From JAAYTY01 sp964569245 (lineage in GTDB: Bacteria; Fermentibacterota; Fermentibacteria; Fermentibacterales; Fermentibacteraceae): a stretch of DNA of 6,446 bases. The position numbers were made by a program, and so were the translations under genes. This document shows, one piece after another, positions 1-5,517 of the stretch. How positions within the stretch are numbered: position 1 is the first letter of the stretch; every line of letters starts with the position of its first letter. The stretch lies in contig CAZMTK010000036.1 of the NCBI GenBank assembly GCA_964569245.1, positions 1-6,446 of the forward strand, in the 5' to 3' direction. The notes under the pieces were generated by a model. The model had not been told where the DNA came from, ran no database searches, and saw nothing but the letters and a program-made list of their open reading frames with translations.

Positions 1-444
1 CGTCTCGAAGACGATCTTCTTGACATCCACGGCGACATGGACGAAGGAGATGCTCTCGGTCTCCAGTCCGGGGAAGACCACCTGTGCGGTCACCTCGACG
101 TTTCCCATGCCTCCGGGCATCTGCACGTTCACCGAGGCTTCGCCACGGTCGTCGGTGAGGACCAGCAGGCGTGTGATGCGGCATCTCACCGTGTCGGTCT
201 CCACGGCGGTGCTCGTGAACCCTTCGGCGGGGACCAGGCATCCCCCTGTGAACGCATGCAGCGAGAAGATGACCTGGATGTTCTCGAGAGGCCTGCCGGT
301 GGCCGAATCGGTTACGGTGACGGTCATCGGCTGCCCGAGAAGCGAGTTCACCGGCCCGGTCTGCCTGTCGCCGGAGACGTCGATCCTCAATCCGTCCGCG
401 AGAGATACGGTGGCCGCAGCCAAGAGGGCCGGCAGAAAGCGCAA
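1..444 (-). CDS. Secreted protein with bacterial Ig-like domain, N-terminal part (partial)
   Basis: The reading frame starts at TTG (444-442) and stays open for 148 codons to the window edge, so the C-terminus is missing. The start is supported by a strong Shine-Dalgarno, GGGAGGTG, with GGAGG ending 6 nt before the TTG. Residues 2-16 form a short hydrophobic signal-like stretch with a plausible cleavage after SLA. Residues about 30-122 look like an Ig-like fold of the invasin/Big_1 type: a TVTVTDSATGRPLENIQV strand-turn-strand segment, then LTDDRGEASVNV and a closing VEVTAQV strand. Two cysteines (C69, C88) could form a disulfide. The protein is probably exported to the envelope or surface, where such domains act as structural or adhesion modules; its actual role is unknown. 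It is divergent from the prenyltransferase gene. The open frame, signal-like N-terminus and SD make a real gene likely; the family assignment is by pattern only. Confidence 0.72.
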   Translation of the reverse strand, partial: MRFLPALLAAATVSLADGLRIDVSGDRQTGPVNSLLGQPMTVTVTDSATGRPLENIQVIFSLHAFTGGCLVPAEGFTSTAVETDTVRCRITRLLVLTDDRGEASVNVQMPGGMGNVEVTAQVVFPGLETESISFVHVAVDVKKIVFET

Positions 445-451
445 TGTCCAC

Positions 452-459
452 CTCCCGGA
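452..459 (-). promoter_or_regulatory. Shine-Dalgarno deciding the TTG start at 444
   Basis: On the minus strand the sequence GGGAGGTG precedes TTG, with the GGAGG core ending 6 nt upstream of the start. This close match to the anti-SD sequence is the main reason for choosing the TTG start. Confidence 0.65.
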
Positions 460-467
460 GAAACGGT

Positions 468-497
468 AAGATAGTCCCGTGTGCGGCGGGATGCCAG
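468..497 (-). promoter_or_regulatory. Possible promoter of the Ig-like protein gene
   Basis: On the minus strand CTGGCA (492-497; 4 of 6 to TTGACA) is separated by 18 nt from TATCTT (468-473; 4 of 6 to TATAAT). Transcription would begin about 15-20 nt upstream of the TTG start, leaving a short leader that contains the SD. The boxes are weak, so this is tentative. Confidence 0.3.
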
Positions 498-502
498 CGG
501 GG

Positions 503-539
503 TTGTCCCGCAGAGGCGCACAGTGCTAGTTTTCGCTGC
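503..539 (+). promoter_or_regulatory. Putative leaderless promoter of the UbiA-family gene
   Basis: TTGTCC (503-508; 4 of 6) is followed after 18 nt by TAGTTT (527-532; 3 of 6), the latter preceded by TG at 524-525 as in an extended -10. Exactly 7 nt separate the -10 box from the ATG at 540, so the expected transcription start coincides with the A of the start codon. No Shine-Dalgarno precedes this ATG, which fits a leaderless message. The boxes alone are weak; the same geometry in front of the exonuclease gene adds support. Confidence 0.4.
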
Positions 540-1457
540 ATGAGCAGGGTCTCGAGCACCTTGTCCGCACTTGCGGAGAGCCTTAGACCCCGGTCGTGGA
601 CGAAGAACCTCTTCGTTTTCGCCGGAGTTCTCTTCGGGCGCCGATGGAGCCTCGACGCCGTCGTGTTCACCGCGTTGGGCGCACTGGGATTCAGCCTGCT
701 GGCAGGATCGGTCTATCTGGTCAACGACATTGCCGACCGCGGGAGGGATGCCCGGCATCCGGACAAGCGCAGCCGGCCTCTGGCATCGGGCAGGCTGTCG
801 CCGTGGACTGCGGGGGCCGCCGCGGCAGTGATCGCGTCCGGCACCCTGGCGGCGGCTTGGCTCCTTGCGCCGAGATTCGCCCTTGTATGTTCAGCCTACC
901 TGGTCATGCAGGCGGCGTACTCGTGGAAGCTCAAACATGTAGTCATTCTGGACTCGCTGGTGATCGCAATGGGCTTCGTGCTGCGGGCCCTCGCCGGGGT
1001 GGAGCTGGCGCAGGACGGCGGGTTCGCAGTGGAGATCTCTCCCTGGCTCCTCCTCTGCACGTTCTTTCTCGCGATCTTCCTCGCGTTCGCCAAGCGCAGG
1101 AGCGAGGTCGTCACGCTGGGAGAGGCGGCGGGTGATCACAGGGCGATACTCCGGGACTACTCTCCCCACCTCCTGGACGAGATGATCGGCATAGCCACGG
1201 CCGCGAGCCTCATGAGCTACGCCGTCTATACCGTCAGCGAGCGAACGGCCGAGATGGTCTCGCCCATGCTCTGGACGACCATCCCGTTCGTCGCCTTTGG
1301 GATCTTCAGGTACCTGTTCCTCGTGCACCGCAGGGGGCTGGGCGGAAGCCCGGAAAGGATACTTCTCTCCGACAGGCCCCTGCTGTTCAACATCATCCTC
1401 TGGGTGCTCTCCGTGATGGCCGTTATGAAGTACTTCCCCGTGGAGGGCGGAGCTTGA
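540..1457 (+). CDS. UbiA-family decaprenyl-phosphate phosphoribosyltransferase-like membrane enzyme
   Basis: This 305-residue membrane protein belongs to the UbiA prenyltransferase superfamily and most resembles decaprenyl-phosphate phosphoribosyltransferase (DPPR synthase). That enzyme transfers 5-phosphoribose from PRPP to a polyprenyl phosphate at the cytoplasmic membrane, the first step toward decaprenyl-phospho-arabinose. Visible signatures are RPRSWTKNLFVF (16-27), the metal and diphosphate-binding motif N62-D63-x2-D66-x3-D70 followed by HPDKRSRPLASG (73-84), YSWKLK with D138 and GFVLRALAG (145-153), LAFAKRRSE (181-189), and a C-terminal segment with GGSPE and LLSDRPLL. Several hydrophobic segments span the chain. 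ATG 540 puts the RPRxWxKN motif at the usual distance from the N-terminus; the frame is open back to 444, but that extension is polar and atypical. An in-frame TTG at 561 is an alternative. Its stop overlaps the ispE start. No DprE-like partner enzymes are in the window, so the exact acceptor and pathway are not established. Confidence 0.88.
   Translation: MSRVSSTLSALAESLRPRSWTKNLFVFAGVLFGRRWSLDAVVFTALGALGFSLLAGSVYLVNDIADRGRDARHPDKRSRPLASGRLSPWTAGAAAAVIASGTLAAAWLLAPRFALVCSAYLVMQAAYSWKLKHVVILDSLVIAMGFVLRALAGVELAQDGGFAVEISPWLLLCTFFLAIFLAFAKRRSEVVTLGEAAGDHRAILRDYSPHLLDEMIGIATAASLMSYAVYTVSERTAEMVSPMLWTTIPFVAFGIFRYLFLVHRRGLGGSPERILLSDRPLLFNIILWVLSVMAVMKYFPVEGGA
1442..1457 (+). promoter_or_regulatory. 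Ribosome binding site and 4-nt stop/start overlap for ispE
   Basis: GGAGG at 1442-1446, inside the 3' end of the prenyltransferase gene, lies 7 nt before a TTG start at 1454. The TTGA sequence at 1454-1457 holds both the ispE start and the upstream TGA stop (1455-1457), an arrangement typical of translational coupling. Confidence 0.7.
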
Positions 1458-2329
1458 CCCTGGAGGGGCGCGCGGAAGCCAAGATCAACCTGGGTCTGCG
1501 CATCCTGGGCAGGCGCCCGGACGGCTACCACTCCATACGGAGCGTGTTTCACACGGTGTCCCTCCATGACATCGTCACTGTCTCCTGCGCTCCGGGTTCG
1601 CGCCGAATCACGATCGACGCCTCGGGCCTGGACATTCCCGGCGAACCCTCGGAGAACCTCGCCTGCCGTGCGGCGGAGGAGTTCCTCGCCGAATCCGGGC
1701 TGAAGCGCGACGTGCACATCTCCATCGAGAAGAGAATACCCGTCGCGGCCGGGCTGGGCGGCGGAAGCAGCGACGCGGCGTGCGTTCTGAGGCTGATGCG
1801 TCGCGCCACGGGGGTGGATCCGGGGCTTGAGAAGGTCGCTCTCCGGGTCGGAAGCGACGTTCCCTTCCTGCTCGGAGGAGGCGCGGCTCTGGTGGAGGGA
1901 CGGGGCGAACTGATCCGCAGGTTGACCCCGGGCGACTTCTGGGCGGTCATCCTGAATCCCGGCATCAGGGTCTCCACAGCCGAGGCGTACGAGGCCTGGG
2001 ACAGGCGCTACGGCGGCTTGACAGCGCGCCCGGCGGGCTGCGATGATCGGTGCTCGGAACTTGCGTGGCATGAGGGTAGACCTTTTCCCGTAAGCCTCTG
2101 CAACGACTTCCTGCCTCTGCTCCTGGAGAGGCACCCGGCGGCGAAGGAGCTGCTGAGCCGGCTCGAGAACTCCTGCCCTGCGTGGGGGCTCTCGGGATCG
2201 GGTCCCAGCTTCTTCGGCCTGTTCAGGTCTGCTTCCGAGGCCGAGGCCTTCGGGCTCAGCGTGCCGAGGAGCTTCTCGCCGGTGGTCTGCAGGGCGACGG
2301 GCGGCGTTGGGGCGTCGTCAAACTGGTAA
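1454..2329 (+). CDS. ispE: 4-diphosphocytidyl-2-C-methyl-D-erythritol kinase (IspE)
   Basis: IspE is a cytoplasmic GHMP-family kinase that phosphorylates the 2-hydroxyl of CDP-methylerythritol with ATP, the fourth step of the MEP isoprenoid pathway. The 291-residue length is normal for the family. Visible signatures are AKINLGL (9-15, catalytic lysine K10), RPDGYH (21-26), the ATP-binding motif PVAAGLGGGSSDAA (96-109), SDVPFLLGGGAA around the catalytic aspartate D135, and the late glycine-rich LSGSGPSFFGLF. TTG 1454 is preferred because it gives the standard short N-terminus before AKIN and has a good SD. The gene overlaps the prenyltransferase stop and is probably translationally coupled to it; its product feeds the polyprenyl phosphate pool that enzyme uses. 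The unusual point is the 3' end: the final codons and the TAA stop (2327-2329) lie inside the tRNA-Gln gene, so the last seven residues (GASSNW preceded by part of the GGV segment) are encoded by or next to tRNA sequence. Confidence 0.96.
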   Translation: MTLEGRAEAKINLGLRILGRRPDGYHSIRSVFHTVSLHDIVTVSCAPGSRRITIDASGLDIPGEPSENLACRAAEEFLAESGLKRDVHISIEKRIPVAAGLGGGSSDAACVLRLMRRATGVDPGLEKVALRVGSDVPFLLGGGAALVEGRGELIRRLTPGDFWAVILNPGIRVSTAEAYEAWDRRYGGLTARPAGCDDRCSELAWHEGRPFPVSLCNDFLPLLLERHPAAKELLSRLENSCPAWGLSGSGPSFFGLFRSASEAEAFGLSVPRSFSPVVCRATGGVGASSNW

Positions 2330-2382
2330 GACGCAGGACTTTGGATCCTGTTTTGGAGGTTCGAGTCCTCCCGCCCCAGCCA
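2308..2382 (+). tRNA. tRNA-Gln (anticodon UUG)
   Basis: A complete 75-nt cloverleaf with encoded CCA can be folded by hand. The acceptor stem TGGGGCG (2308-2314) pairs perfectly with CGCCCCA (2372-2378). The D-stem is GTC/GAC (2317-2319 with 2330-2332), with GG in the D-loop. The anticodon stem CAGGA/TCCTG encloses the loop CTTTGGA, with anticodon TTG at 2341-2343. The variable loop is four Ts. The T-stem GGAGG/CCTCC encloses TTCGAGT. Discriminator G2379 is followed by CCA. The U1-A72 acceptor end and G73 agree with bacterial glutamine tRNAs. The first 22 nt coincide with the 3' end of ispE, and the gene sits between ispE and rplY without an obvious promoter, so it is probably cut out of the operon transcript by RNase P and 3' nucleases. 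Confidence 0.97.
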
Positions 2383-2397
2383 GACTAGAACAACCCA

Positions 2398-2406
2398 GGG
2401 AGAGGA
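2398..2406 (+). promoter_or_regulatory. Ribosome binding site of rplY
   Basis: The purine-rich sequence GGGAGAGGA begins shortly after the tRNA 3' end. Its AGAGG part ends about 8 nt before the ATG at 2414. The 31 nt between the tRNA CCA end and this ATG hold no other signal that I can see. Confidence 0.55.
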
Positions 2407-2413
2407 TATAGTA

Positions 2414-3109
2414 ATGCCCATCGAGCTGACCGTTGAGAAGAGGGTGTCCAGGGGCTCCGCGGAGTCCCGCAGGATGCGACGCGAAGGTCTCGTCCCGGCC
2501 GTCATCTACGGAAGAGGGGGCAAGGAGGAGGCTCTGGCGGTCCGGGAGGCGGTCTTCATGAAGGCGATCGGCCGATCTTCACCAGGCATCGTCACTCTCA
2601 AAGGCCTTGGAAAGCCGGTTTCCGTGCTGGTCAAGGAAGTCCAGTGGAACTCCCTGACCGACAGACCGATGCACGTGGACTTCTATCGCGTTGCGCTCGA
2701 CCAGATAGTATCGGTGAGGGTTCCCATACACCTCTCCGGCAGCCCCAGGGGAGTGCTGTTCGGCGGTGTGCTCGACCAGCTAATTCACGACCTGCCGATA
2801 AGGGTCAGGGCCGCCGACATCCCCGCCTCCATTCAGGTGGATGTCTCTTCCCTCGAGATAGGCGACGCCCTCCACGTATCGGACCTGGTCCTCCCCGCCG
2901 GAGTGACAGCCGAAATCGCGGGCGAGCAGCCCGTCGTCCATGTCGCGGCTCCGACCGTCGAGAAGGTGAAGGTCGAAGAAGGCGCAGCCGGGGCTGCGGA
3001 GGGCGAGGCCGCCGAAGGAGAAGCCGTTGAGGGCGAGGCTGCGGAGGGCTCGAAGCCCGGAGCCCCGGCCGGGAAGAAGGCTCCCGAGAAGAAGGAAGGC
3101 AGGGAGTAG
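2414..3109 (+). CDS. rplY: 50S ribosomal protein L25/general stress protein Ctc, long form with acidic tail
   Basis: L25 (Ctc/TL5 type) binds 5S rRNA in the large ribosomal subunit. At 231 residues this is the long two-domain form, unlike the short E. coli L25 of about 95 residues. The N-terminal 5S-binding domain spans about residues 1-90: it opens PIELTVEKR, has the RREGLVPAVIYGRG loop, and contains QWNSLTDRPMHVDFYRV, a strong L25 signature. The TL5-type C-terminal beta domain follows (about 95-183), with VPIHLSGSPRGV and LEIGDALHVSDLVLPAGV. The last 45 or so residues are an Ala/Glu/Gly-rich tail of near-identical AAEGE pentapeptides ending in a Lys-rich segment; such low-complexity tails are common in long L25 proteins and are probably disordered. 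It follows tRNA-Gln and precedes pth by 6 nt, so it is probably co-transcribed with both. Confidence 0.96.
   Translation: MPIELTVEKRVSRGSAESRRMRREGLVPAVIYGRGGKEEALAVREAVFMKAIGRSSPGIVTLKGLGKPVSVLVKEVQWNSLTDRPMHVDFYRVALDQIVSVRVPIHLSGSPRGVLFGGVLDQLIHDLPIRVRAADIPASIQVDVSSLEIGDALHVSDLVLPAGVTAEIAGEQPVVHVAAPTVEKVKVEEGAAGAAEGEAAEGEAVEGEAAEGSKPGAPAGKKAPEKKEGRE
2993..3052 (+). repeat. Four 15-nt tandem units coding for AAEGE pentapeptides
   Basis: Four consecutive in-frame 15-nt units encode AAEGE, AAEGE, AVEGE and AAEGS in the tail of L25. Units one and four share the 12-nt core GCTGCGGAGGGC, while the middle units differ mostly at synonymous positions. The length probably changes readily by slippage or recombination, and variation should be tolerated in a disordered tail. 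Confidence 0.75.
3102..3106 (+). promoter_or_regulatory. Ribosome binding site of pth
   Basis: GGGAG at 3102-3106 overlaps the last codons of rplY and lies 9 nt before the TTG start of pth at 3116. A second purine run, GAGGG at 3109-3113, is too close to the start to serve well. Confidence 0.5.
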
Positions 3110-3115
3110 AGGGAC

Positions 3116-3703
3116 TTGCCGGGGTTCAGCCTCGCGGTCTGTCTCGGCAACCCTGGGGCGAGGTATCAGCTGACATGGCACAACGCCGGCTTCTGGGTGG
3201 CCGACGTGCTCGCCCGTGAAGCCGGCGTTTCCTTCACCGAGGCCGGCCTCTTCTCTGCCGCGACTCTGCCCTGCGGTCTCGAGATCGCGAAACCCTCCAC
3301 CTGGATGAACGAGAGCGGCCGGGCGGTCTCCACCCTTCTGAGGCTGCGCGACCTGTCACCGGAGGACCTCCTCCTGGTCTGCGACGACGTGAACCTCCCG
3401 GTCGGCAGGATAAGGCTCAGGACGGGCGGTTCGGCGGGTGGTCAGAAGGGGCTGGCGAGCGTGATCGCCTCGCTCGGCACTGACTGCTTCCCGCGCCTCA
3501 GGCTCGGCATCGGGCCGGCTCCGGCGGGAGAGCCGCTGGAGGACTACGTCCTCTCGCGGGTTCCGAGGGACCTGCAGGAGGAGGCGTCTCTGATGGCCCA
3601 CAGGGCGGCGGACTGTGTCATGAAGGCATGGTCGGACGGCATACCGGCTGCCCAGGAGGCATACAACAGGCCGATCCCAGGGGAGCCTTCAGGAGATCCC
3701 TGA
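3116..3703 (+). CDS. pth: Peptidyl-tRNA hydrolase (Pth)
   Basis: Pth is a cytoplasmic esterase that frees tRNA from peptidyl-tRNAs dropped by stalled or aborted ribosomes. The 195-residue length is typical. The N-terminus carries CLGNPGARY with N12 and the catalytic histidine H22 in WHNAG. KPSTWMNESGRAV (60-71) holds the conserved N65, VCDDVNLPVG (88-97) holds the conserved aspartate (D91), and RLRLGIG (127-133) closes the core. TTG 3116 is chosen because it yields the standard start just before the LxVxLGNPG strand. The glycine-rich loop that usually reads GGHNGL is GGQKGL here (108-113), so the residue matching E. coli N114 is K111. The gene follows rplY by 6 nt and completes the translation part of the operon; the hairpin at 3726-3751 probably ends the transcript. 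Confidence 0.95.
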   Translation: MPGFSLAVCLGNPGARYQLTWHNAGFWVADVLAREAGVSFTEAGLFSAATLPCGLEIAKPSTWMNESGRAVSTLLRLRDLSPEDLLLVCDDVNLPVGRIRLRTGGSAGGQKGLASVIASLGTDCFPRLRLGIGPAPAGEPLEDYVLSRVPRDLQEEASLMAHRAADCVMKAWSDGIPAAQEAYNRPIPGEPSGDP

Positions 3704-3725
3704 CGCCGCGCTCCGCTGATGCTGC

Positions 3726-3751
3726 GGGCCGGCGGATCGCTCCGCCGGCCC
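3726..3751. terminator. Perfect 11-bp hairpin between convergent genes, probable terminator
   Basis: GGGCCGGCGGA (3726-3736) and TCCGCCGGCCC (3741-3751) form a perfect 11-bp stem with a 4-nt TCGC loop, 22 nt after the pth stop and 36 nt beyond the stop of the opposing lipoprotein gene. The plus-strand 3' flank is TTGCAT, so there is only a vestigial T-run, and there is none on the other strand. Position and strength suggest transcription termination or 3'-end protection for both genes, but the poor U-tract keeps this below certain. The rest of the gap shows nothing else. Confidence 0.6.
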
Positions 3752-3787
3752 TTGCATCGAGAAGGATTCGGCAGTCCCGGCCGGCTC

Positions 3788-5440
3788 CTATTGCGCGAGG
3801 GCGCCGGTCTGGGTGATGGCGTTGCCTATGAACCGCGCCAAGTCGGCGCCCGAGAACTTCGAGGACCCTCTCATCGTGGTGCCATCGGTGAAGTCCATCA
3901 TGCCGTAGACCCATGCGGTGCTCCCCGTGAGGGCCTCCAGCCCCTCCAGCTCGCCCTGCGCGAACGAGGCGATCATCCGCATGTATCCGCCCATCTCGAA
4001 GGCGAACACCGCGTCGGTTTCCGCACCGGCGGCCGAGAAGTACTCCATCTCCGCGACGGTGCCTCCTTCGATCGAACCGGAGAGGATGGCGGGGATCAGA
4101 ACCGGCTGGGGCGCCATCTCCAGGACCAGGTTCTCCTCCGTCAGGGCGAGCCATGCCGTGAACGTCATCGCCCGTGTCTGCAGGCCGGGGGAGCCTGCTT
4201 GGGCCATCGCCGCGGGATCGATGGTCATGGAATAGGTCACATAGTCCACGCCGCCGATCTCGGTTTCAGCCACGGGAGACATCGAGAAGCCCTGCATGGG
4301 GCCCATCCTGCCGAGGAGCTCCTGCGTGAACGCCGCCGAGCTCTCTATCCAGGCGCGGATCTGTCCGGTCCCGACGCCCTCGGGCAGCTGGTACACGGCG
4401 ACCATGTGCATCGGCATGTCGGAGTACATCGCGAAGGCGGTGTTGGCTGTCATCTCGGCGGTCAGGTCCACGAACTCGGGGCCGGGACTGACGCCCAGGG
4501 CGCCGAACAGCGCATTCATGGCATCCCTCGACATGTCCGGAGGAATGGACATCCTGCCTGTGAACGCGACACCCTCCGCAGGGAGCATGCCGGTATAGTC
4601 GAGGACCTCCCCGGGAGTGTAGGAAGCCAGCTTCGACCCCGCCACGGCCTCGATCACCTGTGTGGCTTCGACGTCCACCGGACCGAAGGTCAGGTTGTAC
4701 TCGACCGAGGAGGTCTGTGTCAGGAGCATCTCGAAGAAGTCGAAGTAAAGGCCGAGGACGGGCTCCATGCCCGCGGCCTCCTCGCCCATGCCGGAAATGA
4801 TCTGGTCGCGGTACATCGACAACTGCGAAGCGGCCATGGGGCCGATCATGGAGACGTCGGCCTTCATCCACAGCGAACCGGGGGCCGTCGCGACGGCTGC
4901 ATGCGGCGCCCTGCCCTCGAGCCGGTCTATCATCGCCTGGATCTCGCCCACCGACGCCGCGGCGAGAGCGACGTTCCTGTATGTGGCCACGGTGAGGACC
5001 ATGTCGCCCGTGTCTATGGTCTTCACCACGGCGCCCTCGATGGGATCGGCTTCGACCCACTCGGCCCCGAGTTCCTCGGTATAGGCCCAGAAGGCGTCGG
5101 GGTCGGTCAGCTGTATGGCTGCGCCGATCGTCTGGGGATTCATGCCCGCGGCGTACAGCACCGTGGATCCGTGTACGTCGATGCCTGTCCTCGAGGCGAG
5201 CGAGTCGAAGTTCTCGCATTCCAGCCCCGCGAGGATCCAGCTTGCCGCAAGGTTGGGACCGGCGATGGGTACGCCCTGCTCTATGTATCCGTCTATGTTC
5301 GTGATCACTGCGGCGGGATCCGTCAGGACGATCCGGATCAGGCCGGATTCGGGCATGGCATCCAGGACCGAAGCTGGGGGCTTCTGGCCGCATGCCATTG
5401 CCAACAAAGCAAATACGACAACACCGAACAGCCTCTTCAT
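3788..5440 (-). CDS. Methionine-rich lipoprotein of unknown function with two related halves
   Basis: I do not recognise a named family. The 550-residue protein starts MKRLFGVVVF and has a hydrophobic n/h region ending LLAMAC, with C17 as the likely lipidated residue (it fits the broad PROSITE lipobox, though position -3 is Ala rather than Leu). It should be anchored in the envelope by its lipid. No further membrane segment is evident. The rest looks like alternating beta strands and helices, and the order of elements repeats: residues about 29-285 and 286-550 each begin with a [ML]PxxG strand, pass through an AxxQL segment followed by a helix, and end in a strand plus a K-[FL]-x-x-[YG]-type tail. 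The layout resembles DUF3352-like secreted proteins, but this is an impression only. It contains 36 methionines (about 6.5%), including MPMHM at 342-346. The start is supported by the SD AGGGAGGG at 5446-5453, and the gene has its own promoter, divergent from the exonuclease. Confidence 0.85.
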   Translation of the reverse strand: MKRLFGVVVFALLAMACGQKPPASVLDAMPESGLIRIVLTDPAAVITNIDGYIEQGVPIAGPNLAASWILAGLECENFDSLASRTGIDVHGSTVLYAAGMNPQTIGAAIQLTDPDAFWAYTEELGAEWVEADPIEGAVVKTIDTGDMVLTVATYRNVALAAASVGEIQAMIDRLEGRAPHAAVATAPGSLWMKADVSMIGPMAASQLSMYRDQIISGMGEEAAGMEPVLGLYFDFFEMLLTQTSSVEYNLTFGPVDVEATQVIEAVAGSKLASYTPGEVLDYTGMLPAEGVAFTGRMSIPPDMSRDAMNALFGALGVSPGPEFVDLTAEMTANTAFAMYSDMPMHMVAVYQLPEGVGTGQIRAWIESSAAFTQELLGRMGPMQGFSMSPVAETEIGGVDYVTYSMTIDPAAMAQAGSPGLQTRAMTFTAWLALTEENLVLEMAPQPVLIPAILSGSIEGGTVAEMEYFSAAGAETDAVFAFEMGGYMRMIASFAQGELEGLEALTGSTAWVYGMMDFTDGTTMRGSSKFSGADLARFIGNAITQTGALAQ

Positions 5441-5445
5441 TCGAG

Positions 5446-5453
5446 CCCTCCCT
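5446..5453 (-). promoter_or_regulatory. Shine-Dalgarno of the lipoprotein gene
   Basis: On the minus strand AGGGAGGG ends 5 nt before the ATG at 5440. It fixes the start and agrees with the signal peptide beginning at that codon. Confidence 0.75.
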
Positions 5454-5488
5454 GTAATGCGGGTCGCGTGCGTGGATGGATTCGCGCA

Positions 5489-5517
5489 AAGCTACTGCTG
5501 CAGGGCGGGTTTGTCAA
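5489..5517 (-). promoter_or_regulatory. Promoter of the lipoprotein gene
   Basis: On the minus strand a perfect TTGACA (5512-5517) is separated by 17 nt from TAGCTT (5489-5494; 3 of 6 to TATAAT). The predicted transcription start near 5482 gives a leader of about 40 nt containing the SD. Its -35 box overlaps the -35 box of the opposing promoter. Confidence 0.55.

Noticed and set aside
20..474. Plus-strand open frames over the first 450 bases
   Set aside because: They are antisense to the Ig-like protein gene, have no SD, and show no domain; the minus-strand frame has a signal-like N-terminus and a strong SD.
444..539. Longer N-terminus for the UbiA-family protein
   Set aside because: The added 32 residues are polar and Cys-rich, unlike family N-termini, and this stretch contains the promoter-like boxes and the divergent gene's ribosome site.
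2308..2382. tRNA-Gln as an attachment site for an integrated element
   Set aside because: tRNA genes are common integration sites, but no integrase, direct repeat of the tRNA 3' end or foreign-looking gene follows; rplY and pth are normal operon neighbours.
2182..2388. Small plus-strand open frame across the ispE end and the tRNA
   Set aside because: It runs through the tRNA in another frame and has no family resemblance; it is explained by ispE and the tRNA.
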